A DNA stretch of 17,919 nt from an uncultured Lachnospiraceae bacterium. Its GTDB lineage: Bacteria; Bacillota; Clostridia; Lachnospirales; Lachnospiraceae. Below, piece by piece: positions 7,012 through 13,368 of the stretch. The position numbers and the translations under genes were made by a program. The stretch covers positions 1 through 17,919 of the forward strand of contig CAJTOV010000074.1 of assembly GCA_910577765.1 (NCBI GenBank), given 5' to 3'. The number at the start of each line of letters is the position of its first letter. Position 1 is the first letter of the stretch. The notes beneath the pieces were generated by a model. It saw only the letters and a list, made by a program, of their open reading frames with translations. It did not search any database and was not told the origin of the DNA.

Positions 7012-8315
7012 ATATTGCATGGCTGGCCGGACTGATCATTCTGGCGGTTCTGATGATCCTGCTTCTGGCCGGAGCCCCCATTGCGGTGGCCCTGGCCGTG
7101 TCCTCCATCTGCGCCATCCTGCCGGTTCTGGAGCTGGAACCGGCGGTTCTTACAGGAGCCCAGCGGATCTTCTCGGGAATCTCGGTGTTTAACCTGATCG
7201 CGATTCCCTTCTTTATTCTGGCGGGAAATATCATGAACAAAGGCGGCATCGCCATCCGGCTGATCAATTTCGCCAAGATTCTGACAGGCCGGATTCCTGG
7301 AGCCCTGGCCCACACCAACATTGTGGCCAACATGCTCTTCGGGGCCATCTCCGGCTCCGGCACGGCGGCGGCCTCGGCCATGGGCTCCATCATCGGGCCG
7401 GTGGAGGAGGAGGAAGGGTATGATAAGAATTTTTCCGCCGCGGTGAACATTGCCACGGCGCCTACGGGCCTCCTGATCCCGCCCAGCAACGTGATGATCA
7501 CCTATGCCCTGGTCAGCGGCGGCACCTCCATTGCGGCCCTTTTTATGGCCGGGTACATCCCCGGGATTCTCTGGGGGCTGGCCTGCATGCTGGTGGTCTT
7601 TGTCATGGCAAAGAAGAAAGGCTACCGCAGCAGCGCACGTCTGGGCGGCAGGGAGAAGGGGAAAATGGCCTTGGAAGCCATTCCCAGCCTTCTGATGATT
7701 GTCATCGTCATCGGCGGTATCATCGGCGGCGTGTTTACCGCCACGGAGGGAGCCGTGGTGGCGGTGGTGTACAGCCTGGTGCTGTCCCTGGTATTCTACC
7801 GGTCCATCCGCTTAAAGGACCTGGTGCAGATCTTTCAGGACAGCGCGGAAACCACGGGCATTATCATTTTTCTCATCGGTGTTTCCAGTATCATGTCCTG
7901 GGTTATGGCATTTACCGGGCTTCCCTCTGCCATCTCCGGGGCCATGCTGGGCATCAGCAGCAACCGGTACGTGATCCTGATGGTCATCAATATCCTGCTT
8001 CTGATCATCGGAACCTTCATGGACATGACCCCGGCCTGCCTGATCTTCACTCCCATCTTCCTGCCGGTGTGCCAGGAGATCGGCATGCATCCGGTCCACT
8101 TCGGAATCATGATGATCTTCAACCTGTGTATCGGCACCATCACCCCTCCGGTGGGCACCACCCTGTTCGTGGGCGTAAAGGTGGGACATACCCGGATCGA
8201 GGATGTACTGGGGCCCATCCTATGGTACTTTGCCGCCATTTTCGGGGTGCTTCTGCTGGTCACCTATATTCCGGTGCTGTCTATGGGACTGCCGTCTCTG
8301 CTGGGGTATGTGTAA
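7008..8315 (+). CDS. dctM: TRAP transporter large membrane subunit (DctM family)
   Basis: The large permease subunit that catalyses sodium-coupled substrate import together with DctQ. At 435 residues with about twelve hydrophobic segments it has the usual length. Recognisable DctM segments include GAISGSGTAAASAMGSI, PTGLLIPPSNVMITYALVSG, FTATEGAVVAVVYS, GTFMDMTPACLIFTPIFLP and TPPVGTTLFVGVKVG. The ATG overlaps the dctQ stop by four bases (ATGA) and is preceded by AAGGGG, so the three genes form one coupled operon in the order P-Q-M. Substrate is not determinable from the sequence, and no sugar-acid catabolic genes sit beside it to hint at one. Confidence 0.95.
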   Translation: MNIAWLAGLIILAVLMILLLAGAPIAVALAVSSICAILPVLELEPAVLTGAQRIFSGISVFNLIAIPFFILAGNIMNKGGIAIRLINFAKILTGRIPGALAHTNIVANMLFGAISGSGTAAASAMGSIIGPVEEEEGYDKNFSAAVNIATAPTGLLIPPSNVMITYALVSGGTSIAALFMAGYIPGILWGLACMLVVFVMAKKKGYRSSARLGGREKGKMALEAIPSLLMIVIVIGGIIGGVFTATEGAVVAVVYSLVLSLVFYRSIRLKDLVQIFQDSAETTGIIIFLIGVSSIMSWVMAFTGLPSAISGAMLGISSNRYVILMVINILLLIIGTFMDMTPACLIFTPIFLPVCQEIGMHPVHFGIMMIFNLCIGTITPPVGTTLFVGVKVGHTRIEDVLGPILWYFAAIFGVLLLVTYIPVLSMGLPSLLGYV

Positions 8316-8348
8316 AAGGCCCCCTGGCTCACGAAAAAGAGGCTGTGA

Positions 8349-8393
8349 AAAAGTCGTAACAGTTCAGATACCCCTTGAACTGTTACGACTTTT
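8349..8393. terminator. Bidirectional terminator-like hairpin built from the dispersed repeat
   Basis: Bases 8349-8366 pair perfectly with 8376-8393 (18 bp). The stem contains the GTAACAGTTCA / TGAACTGTTAC repeat core and the nine-base loop GATACCCCT, the reverse complement of AGGGGTATC found in other copies. The stem ends in AAAA on one side and TTTT on the other, so it can act as an intrinsic terminator on both strands. It lies between the convergent dctM and hemolysin III genes, 33 and 19 nt from their stops. Confidence 0.8.
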
Positions 8394-8412
8394 CTAAAGG
8401 ATTTCCATAAAT

Positions 8413-9063
8413 CTATGCCACAAACGCATACATCATGATATAATGACAGAAGCTGCCGCCCATGACAAACAGGTGAAAGATCTCATGGGACCCGAAATGG
8501 GGGAACCGGCGGTTGAAGATGGGCAGCTTTAAGGCGTAGATAATACCGCCCAGGGTGTAGATGATCCCTCCGGCTAAGAGCCATCCAAAGGCATGGGAGG
8601 GCAGGGCCGCAATGATCTTCTGGAAGGCCAGGACACATACCCATCCCATGGCAATGTAGAACAGGGATGAGAACCACTTGGGGCAGGTGATCCAGAGGGC
8701 ATTGATGATGATTCCCACAAGGGCAATCCCCCAGACCAGACCTAAAAGCATCCAGCCGGTGTGGTCTCCCAGGACTACCATACATACAGGCGTATAGGTT
8801 CCAGCAATCAGGATAAAGATCATCATGTGGTCCACCTTGCGCAGAAGCTGGTTGACCCTGGGCGAAATATCCAGGGTGTGGTAGATGGTGCTGGCTGCAT
8901 ACAGAAGCACCATACTGACGATGAAGATGGCCAGGGCCAGGATATGGGTATACCCAGGTGCCTGGGCCGCCTTGATCAGCAGGGGCGTGGCAGCCCCCAG
9001 GGTCAGGAACATGGCAATAAAATGAGTCAGGGCACTGCCCGGGTCTTTGATTTTCAATGACAT
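8413..9063 (-). CDS. Hemolysin III / PAQR-family integral membrane protein
   Basis: A seven-helix membrane protein of the HlyIII (YqfA/TrhA, PAQR) family, 216 residues, the normal bacterial length. The metal-site motifs of the superfamily are present: ASTIYHTLD with His62 (helix 2), and HEIFHLF with His193 and His197 near the end (the H-x3-H pair); LIAGTYTPV (86-93) is a further family signature. Function is poorly defined: bacterial members are linked to membrane lipid/fluidity homeostasis, and the haemolysin name is historical. The start at 9063 is supported by AGGAGG on the minus strand (plus-strand CCTCCT 9072-9077). It is transcribed away from rluA; the shared upstream region holds a palindrome inside its promoter spacer, suggesting a dedicated repressor. 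Confidence 0.92.
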   Translation of the reverse strand: MSLKIKDPGSALTHFIAMFLTLGAATPLLIKAAQAPGYTHILALAIFIVSMVLLYAASTIYHTLDISPRVNQLLRKVDHMMIFILIAGTYTPVCMVVLGDHTGWMLLGLVWGIALVGIIINALWITCPKWFSSLFYIAMGWVCVLAFQKIIAALPSHAFGWLLAGGIIYTLGGIIYALKLPIFNRRFPHFGSHEIFHLFVMGGSFCHYIMMYAFVA

Positions 9064-9101
9064 GGAAACAACCTCCTTCTTAAAACAAGGACACGGAAAC
9101 T

Positions 9102-9147
9102 ATTATATGTAGTTTTGAAAACTACATCATGCTTTTATTTATATAAT
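9102..9147. promoter_or_regulatory. Divergent promoter region with a palindromic operator
   Basis: ATGTAGTTTT (9107-9116) and AAAACTACAT (9118-9127) form a perfect inverted repeat around one central base. The minus-strand -10 TATAAT of the hemolysin III gene is at 9107-9102, so the palindrome fills its -35/-10 spacer. A plus-strand TATAAT (9142-9147) serves rluA. Neither direction has a good -35 at normal spacing. The layout points to a regulator controlling the minus-strand gene and possibly both. Confidence 0.55.
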
Positions 9148-9204
9148 ATACACTGGAACCGGAAAAAATGCAAGGGAAAATTAAAAAAACATAAGGAGAC
9201 ACTG

Positions 9205-9900
9205 ATGCATATTTTATACGAAGACAGCCACATCCTGGTAGTCTGGAAGCCTGCGGGCATGGAATCCCAGGAAAGCCGGGGCCTGGGGGCCGACATGGTA
9301 AGCGAAATCCGCAAGTTTATCCACAGCCGGTCCCCAGGTCCGGAAGTGCCCTATGTGGGAGTTATCCACAGACTGGACAAGCCGGTCAGCGGCATACTGG
9401 TGTACGCCAGGACAAAGAAGGCGGCAGCTTCCTTAAGTAAACAGCTTGCCGAACAAAGGGTGAAAAAGGACTATTTGGCAGTTTTATGTGGAAAACCTGT
9501 GGATAATGTGGATAAGTTTGTGGATTACCTGTTGAAGGACAGCCGGACAAACCGGTCCTCCATTGTGGATAAGGGGATAACCGGGGCAAAGCGGGCAGCG
9601 CTTTCCTATGAGATTCTGGAAAGCCGGGTGGTGGAGCCTTACGGAGCGCTGTCCTTGGCCCGGATTACCCTGGAGACCGGACGCCACCACCAGATCCGGG
9701 TGCAGATGGCAGGCCACGGACTGCCGCTGTGGGGGGACCGGAAGTACCATCCGGGCGGGAGTTTCTCTGCCGGGCAGAATCTGGCCCTGGCTGCCTGGAA
9801 GCTGTCCTTTGCCCACCCTGTGACCGGTAAGCAGATGAACTTTGAACAATTGCCGGAAGAAGGTATTTTCCGGCAGTTCCGGTTTGTGACCCCTTGCTAA
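9205..9900 (+). CDS. RluA-family RNA pseudouridine synthase, no S4 domain
   Basis: Isomerises uridine to pseudouridine in rRNA or tRNA. The catalytic motif HRLDKPVSG (55-63) holds the catalytic Asp58; later RITLETGRHHQIRVQMA and LWGDRKY are the RluA-family substrate-binding segments. At 231 residues it lacks an N-terminal S4 RNA-binding domain, like the RluA/TruC-type short members, so the target nucleotide cannot be assigned. I start at ATG 9205 because AAGGAG (9193-9198) precedes it and MHILYEDSHILVVWKPAG is the normal domain beginning; an in-frame upstream extension to TTG 9115 would overlap the promoter palindrome. The coding sequence is unusual in containing a dense cluster of DnaA boxes (9317-9572). 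Confidence 0.92.
   Translation: MHILYEDSHILVVWKPAGMESQESRGLGADMVSEIRKFIHSRSPGPEVPYVGVIHRLDKPVSGILVYARTKKAAASLSKQLAEQRVKKDYLAVLCGKPVDNVDKFVDYLLKDSRTNRSSIVDKGITGAKRAALSYEILESRVVEPYGALSLARITLETGRHHQIRVQMAGHGLPLWGDRKYHPGGSFSAGQNLALAAWKLSFAHPVTGKQMNFEQLPEEGIFRQFRFVTPC
9317..9572. other. Cluster of DnaA boxes inside rluA
   Basis: Perfect TTATCCACA occurs at 9317-9325 and 9362-9370. Its perfect reverse complement TGTGGATAA occurs at 9498-9506, directly abutting another at 9507-9515, and at 9564-9572. Near matches are TGTGGAAAA at 9487-9495 and TGTGGATTA at 9519-9527. The boxes point towards each other in two groups. The sequence matches are exact; binding or function is inference. Isolated perfect boxes also arise elsewhere from Val-Asp-Lys codons (5287-5295, 17232-17240). 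Confidence 0.5.
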
Positions 9901-9985
9901 GGAACAGAATCTGCGCTATACTTTTTGTAATAAGGAAAGAGCTGTGGAAAAGCAGTAACGATAAATCCCAATTTCCAGATTTATC
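9894..9985 (+). promoter_or_regulatory. ytvI promoter and leader inverted repeat
   Basis: TTGCTA (9894-9899, overlapping the rluA stop) and TATACT (9917-9922) are 17 bases apart. In the leader, GATAAATC (9960-9967) and GATTTATC (9978-9985) form a perfect inverted repeat ten bases apart. A second pair, TTGTAC (10043-10048) and GTACAA (10056-10061), lies closer to the gene. These are operator or RNA-structure candidates without an assigned regulator. Confidence 0.45.
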
Positions 9986-10080
9986 TCCCCCACAGAGCCA
10001 AAACGGCATACATAATTCCATCCATCATGGATACACTAGTGATTGTACAAAAGAAGTACAAATCAGGAATAGGTGAGTCC

Positions 10081-11148
10081 ATGGGTAAGCCGAATAAGAA
10101 ACTGAAGACAATTTTACGGATTATAGGAATTACAGGGGCAGTGTACGGAGTGTTTCGTTTCCTGCTGCCTCTTGTGGTTCCTTTTTTACTTGCCTGGGCC
10201 ACGGCCATCCTTCTGCGGCCCTCTGCCTGGTGGATCGCCGGGAAATGCCGGGTCCGGGCAGGAAACCGGTGGCTGGGGATACCGGCAGGCTGTGCGGCCA
10301 TTCTGGAACTGACCGTGCTGTTTGTGGTGCTGGGATGGGGCATGTACCTGGGATTTCAGAAGCTTTGTGTGGAAATGACCATGTTCCTGGAGGCGGTTCC
10401 GGGCTGGGTCAGGGCCCTGGATGTGTGGCTGACCCGCCTCTGCCACATGATGGAAGAAGGGCTGTGCCTGACGCCGGACTGTATGGTATACCTGATGCGG
10501 GAAATGCTCCGGGGACTGATGGATGCCGGGAAGAAGACCGCCATGCCCTACCTGATGACCAACTCCGCCGTGGTGCTGCGGAAGGGGACCAGCCTTCTGA
10601 TTGTCAGTATTATCTACGTGGTGTCCGTAGGGCTGGCTGTCCAGGAGATGGACCAGTGGAAGGAGCGGTGCCGCCGCTCCCGGTTTGCCGGGGAATTCCG
10701 GCTCATTGGCCGCCGTCTGGCCATTGTGGCCAATGCCTATATTAAGACCCAGCTGGTGATCATGATCCTGACGGCCATTCTCTGTACCCTGGGATTCTGG
10801 ATGCTGGGCAATCCCTATTTTGGTCTGGCAGGCATCGGCACCGGAATCCTGGATGCCCTTCCGGTGTTCGGAACCGGCACCGTGCTCTTTCCCTGGGCAG
10901 CCTTCTGCGTGGTCCGGGGCCAGTGGGGCAGAGGGCTCTTTCTCATGGCCCTCTATGTGGTCTGCTATTTTCTGCGGCAGATTCTGGAGACAAAGATGAT
11001 GGGGGACCAGGTAGGGCTTTCCCCTCTGGAGACCCTGATTACCATGTATGTAGGGCTTCAGCTTTTTGGTCTGCCTGGCTTTCTTCTGGGGCCTGTGGGC
11101 ATCCTGCTGATCCGGGATCTGCTGGAAGCGGCAGACGATTCTCCTTAA
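10081..11148 (+). CDS. ytvI: Sporulation integral membrane protein YtvI-like (AI-2E/PerM family)
   Basis: A polytopic membrane protein of about 355 residues in the AI-2E/PerM transporter family, most like the YtvI group found in endospore formers. The C-terminal half carries the family signature GIGTGILDALPVFGTGTVLFPWA and LSPLETLITMYVGLQLFGLPGFLLGP. An N-terminal helix pair (about residues 11-47) is followed by a less hydrophobic middle and five to six further helices. The exact role in sporulation is unknown. I prefer ATG 10081, preceded by AGGA and AGGTGAG, over ATG 10027, which has no ribosome binding site. The gene has its own promoter overlapping the end of rluA. Its last 110 nt overlap the convergent nudC gene. 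Confidence 0.85.
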   Translation: MGKPNKKLKTILRIIGITGAVYGVFRFLLPLVVPFLLAWATAILLRPSAWWIAGKCRVRAGNRWLGIPAGCAAILELTVLFVVLGWGMYLGFQKLCVEMTMFLEAVPGWVRALDVWLTRLCHMMEEGLCLTPDCMVYLMREMLRGLMDAGKKTAMPYLMTNSAVVLRKGTSLLIVSIIYVVSVGLAVQEMDQWKERCRRSRFAGEFRLIGRRLAIVANAYIKTQLVIMILTAILCTLGFWMLGNPYFGLAGIGTGILDALPVFGTGTVLFPWAAFCVVRGQWGRGLFLMALYVVCYFLRQILETKMMGDQVGLSPLETLITMYVGLQLFGLPGFLLGPVGILLIRDLLEAADDSP

Positions 11149-12016
11149 AGACCCGGATCATCTCATGGGTCAGGCTTGCGTGGCTGTCATCCTCCAGGGG
11201 GATATCCTCCCGCTCAAACCACTGGGCCAGTGCCAGCTCATTCCGGTCCAGGCGGATTTCATCCGGGGCTTCCAGATCGCAGAAGAACCCTACCAGCAGT
11301 GTGTCCGAGAAGGACCAGGGCTGGTTCTTATAATAGCGGATGTTGGTGACCTTAAGGCCCACTTCCTCCATGACCTCCCGCTTCACCGTCTCCTCCAGGG
11401 TCTCGCCGATCTCGGAAAATCCTGCCAGCAGGGCGTACCGGGTGTACTCCCTTCCCGCGTACTTGGACATAAGCAGGCGGCTGCCGTCAGTGACGCCGAT
11501 GATCACCGCCGGGGAGATCTTGGGGTACTCCATCTGATGGCATTTGTCGCAGTACATCATCCGCTCCTTTTCGTCCTTGCGCAGGGGAGAGCCGCAGCGT
11601 CCGCAGAACCGGCGGCTCCGGTACCAGAGAAACAGCTGGTATCCGGTGATTCCGGCAAAAGCCAGATACCGGGGGGCCCCGCCGCGGAAGAACTGGATAT
11701 TCTCCATGACACAGCCCTCCGGCAGCGTCCCGGCAGGGCTTTCGCCCAGAGTCCCTGGAAGTCTCTCAGCCAGATAAAAGGTCTCCTGGTCAATGGAGAA
11801 AAGATACGTATATGTAGAAATGCCGCTCTGCCCCTCTGATTTTCCCGTCTTTAAAATCCCATCCTCCAGATCCCTAAACCGGAGAAAATCAAAGGTATCC
11901 CCGGTCCTCCGAATCAGGGCAGTCCGGTCCTTATAGTAGAGAACATAGCTGTCCGGGCAGGGCGGCTGGTTGTGGTAGACATTGTCAAATTTATGCGGTG
12001 CAATATCCTGGATCAT
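11039..12016 (-). CDS. nudC: NAD(+)/NADH pyrophosphatase, NudC-type Nudix hydrolase
   Basis: Hydrolyses NADH or NAD to NMN(H) and AMP, and NudC enzymes also decap NAD-capped RNA. Domains in order are an N-terminal region, a four-cysteine zinc ribbon (C138, C141, C156, C159 in FCGRCGSPL and MYCDKCHQ), then the Nudix domain. The Nudix box starts at G199, includes the REVMEEVG core (213-220), and is followed by the NudC-specific NQPWSFSD (231-238; SQPWPFP-S in classical members). At 325 residues it is longer than E. coli NudC (257). The last 36 residues run antisense into ytvI and look like an added tail. The start at 12016 has a purine-rich GGAGGGGA on its strand. Transcription is from a minus-strand promoter at 12152-12124, divergent from the permease gene. 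Confidence 0.93.
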   Translation of the reverse strand: MIQDIAPHKFDNVYHNQPPCPDSYVLYYKDRTALIRRTGDTFDFLRFRDLEDGILKTGKSEGQSGISTYTYLFSIDQETFYLAERLPGTLGESPAGTLPEGCVMENIQFFRGGAPRYLAFAGITGYQLFLWYRSRRFCGRCGSPLRKDEKERMMYCDKCHQMEYPKISPAVIIGVTDGSRLLMSKYAGREYTRYALLAGFSEIGETLEETVKREVMEEVGLKVTNIRYYKNQPWSFSDTLLVGFFCDLEAPDEIRLDRNELALAQWFEREDIPLEDDSHASLTHEMIRVFKENRLPLPADPGSAGCPQAPEESQADQKAEALHTW

Positions 12017-12045
12017 GGAAAATCCCCTCCCTCATATTGTAAAAA

Positions 12046-12097
12046 TGTAACAGTTTCCATAAGGCGTCTTCCCTGCCCCAGGAGAGTATCTGAGGTG
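12046..12097. repeat. Degenerate copy of the dispersed GTAACAGTT repeat
   Basis: TGTAACAGTT (12046-12055) matches the left arm. After an unrelated stretch, CCAGGAGAGTATCTGAG resembles the loop and right arm of copy B (CAAGGAGTATCTGAA). A separate intact right half, GAACTGTTAC, lies at 12248-12257. The copy sits in the nudC leader between its promoter and start, and the stem is largely lost. Confidence 0.4.
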
Positions 12098-12123
12098 ATT
12101 AGCTGCCGTCGGAACTGCTATCT

Positions 12124-12152
12124 ATTATAGAAGAAACTGTGGGAAATGGCAA
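12124..12152 (-). promoter_or_regulatory. nudC promoter (minus strand)
   Basis: Read on the minus strand, TTGCCA (12152-12147) and TATAAT (12129-12124) are exactly 17 bases apart. The start would be near 12117, giving a leader of about 100 nt that contains the degenerate repeat at 12046-12097. Confidence 0.65.
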
Positions 12153-12156
12153 GAAG

Positions 12157-12238
12157 CATCGGGCGTCCGCCCGATGTGGAAAACTGGACAAAAACAGTCT
12201 TACAAGCCAGCTTGACGTCTGTTTTCGTCCAGTTTTCC
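12157..12238. repeat. Two adjacent strong hairpins in the nudC / permease divergent region
   Basis: CATCGGGC (12157-12164) pairs with GCCCGATG (12169-12176). Next to it, GGAAAACTGGAC (12178-12189) pairs perfectly with GTCCAGTTTTCC (12227-12238). Inside that, AAAACAG (12191-12197) pairs with CTGTTTT (12219-12225), and CAAG (12203-12206) with CTTG (12211-12214). There is no T-tract. The two may be extrachromosomal-element debris, a MITE, or an insulating structure between divergent promoters; the function is unknown. Confidence 0.6.
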
Positions 12239-12297
12239 CCGCCCAGAGAACTGTTACAACTGAATAGTAACAAATTTTCCGGAAAACAAAAAAGCGA

Positions 12298-12358
12298 TTG
12301 ACATCTGTGAGGGATAGGTCTATACTAAGAACATAAAATGACATATCAACATATAGAC
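12298..12358 (+). promoter_or_regulatory. Strong promoter of the DMT permease gene with operator candidates
   Basis: TTGACA (12298-12303, perfect consensus -35) and TATACT (12321-12326) are 17 bases apart. GTCTATA (12318-12324) overlaps the -10 and is matched by TATAGAC (12352-12358), an inverted pair like half-sites of GntR/HutC-type regulators. TGACATATCAAC (12339-12350) shares ten of twelve bases with the reverse complement of 15501-15512 in the anion-permease leader. The GntR regulator at 14503 is the obvious candidate to bind here. Confidence 0.6.
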
Positions 12359-12402
12359 ATGTACATCGTATAATAGAAACAGAAACGGAGGATATGGAAA
12401 AC

Positions 12403-13254
12403 ATGACTCAGAAACAAAAAGGGATTTTATATATGATTTTGTCCGCATTTTCATTTGCAGCTATGCAGGTGGCGGTGCGTCTGACGAAAGAGATTCCTAC
12501 CATGGAGCAGATATTTATGCGCAATCTGTTTATACTTTTTGCTGCATTCTTTATTATCCGCCGGAAGAAAGGCTCCCTTTTCGGGGAAAGGAGCTACCAG
12601 CCGCTGCTGTTCGGCCGTTCCTTTTTCGGGTTTTTGGGGCTGATTACGTTGTTCTACGCGTCCAGCCATGGCGCTCAGGGCGATGTTACCATATTAAATA
12701 AGCTGTCTCCGGTTTTTGTGACCTTGTTTGCCGTCCTTTTTTTGAAGGAGAAGATGTCGCCCATACAGGTTCCGGCTTTGATTCTGTCGGTCTTAGGGGC
12801 CTCCATCGTGTTCCGGCCAAGCTTTGAGTCTGACCCGCTTCCCCTTGTTATGGCACTTTTGTCGGCTGTTACCTCAGGGATTGCTTACACGTTTCTGGGC
12901 TATTTTAAGGACAAGGTGGACGGGATGACGGTGATTATGCACTTTTCTACCTTCAGTGCGGTGTGCTCCCTGCCGTTTATGCTCAGGGGTTTTGTGATGC
13001 CAGATCCGGTACAGTTTGCGTTTTTGATCCTGATCGGAGTTTTCGGATCTCTGGGGCAGGCTTTTATCACCTATGCCTACCGTTTTGCTCCGGCTTCGGA
13101 GATCAGCATTTATAATTATTCGGGAATTCTGTTCAGCCTCCTTTTAGGATTTGTGGTTCTGGGGGAGACAGTAAAAATAAGTTCTATAATAGGAGGTGTA
13201 CTGGTTGCCGCAGCATCGCTGATGGTATACTTTTATAACGGCAGAAAAATATAA
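12403..13254 (+). CDS. DMT-superfamily (EamA) permease
   Basis: A ten-helix drug/metabolite transporter of the EamA type with two homologous halves, about 283 residues, the usual length. The first half begins ILYMILSAFSFAAMQVAVRLTKEIP and the second half around ALLSAVTSGIAYTFLGYF. The motif VTILNKLSPVFVTLFAVLFLKEK is the typical end of the first EamA domain. Substrate and direction (import or export) cannot be read. There are two ATG codons: 12394 is only two bases after GGAGG (12387-12391), 12403 is eleven bases after it. I favour 12403, with limited certainty. It is visibly less GC-rich than the genes to the left. The strong promoter at 12298-12326 and the link to the downstream UroD-fold, GntR and anion-permease genes suggest one inducible locus. 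Confidence 0.88.
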   Translation: MTQKQKGILYMILSAFSFAAMQVAVRLTKEIPTMEQIFMRNLFILFAAFFIIRRKKGSLFGERSYQPLLFGRSFFGFLGLITLFYASSHGAQGDVTILNKLSPVFVTLFAVLFLKEKMSPIQVPALILSVLGASIVFRPSFESDPLPLVMALLSAVTSGIAYTFLGYFKDKVDGMTVIMHFSTFSAVCSLPFMLRGFVMPDPVQFAFLILIGVFGSLGQAFITYAYRFAPASEISIYNYSGILFSLLLGFVVLGETVKISSIIGGVLVAAASLMVYFYNGRKI

Positions 13255-13297
13255 TTGCCCCAAAAAGCAAGCCATGCTATAATATACATTAGCATGG
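13255..13297 (+). promoter_or_regulatory. Promoter with palindromic operator for the UroD-fold gene
   Basis: TTGCCC (13255-13260) starts right after the permease stop codon and is 17 bases from TATAAT (13278-13283). CCATGCTA (13272-13279) and TAGCATGG (13290-13297) form a perfect 8-bp inverted repeat ten bases apart that straddles the -10, a classic repressor position. The gene begins 72 nt further on with AAAGGAG at 13354-13360. Confidence 0.6.
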
Positions 13298-13368
13298 AAA
13301 CAGAACTCTTTTTAGAATGTTTGGCAACTTATCAAACTGAAATCCAAAATTCTAAAGGAGTGTTTATC

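Noticed and set aside
9115..9204. N-terminal extension of the pseudouridine synthase from TTG 9115
   Set aside because: It would start inside the promoter palindrome; ATG 9205 has a good AAGGAG and begins at the normal domain boundary.
12047..12257. A 211-bp mobile element bounded by GTAACAGTT and AACTGTTAC
   Set aside because: The interval contains the nudC promoter and the internal sequence does not match the long repeat elements; two independent degenerate copies are simpler.
12099..12404. Minus-strand 101-residue frame in the nudC/permease spacer
   Set aside because: It runs across hairpins and both promoters, has no ribosome binding site, and its Ser/Phe-rich translation resembles no family known to me.
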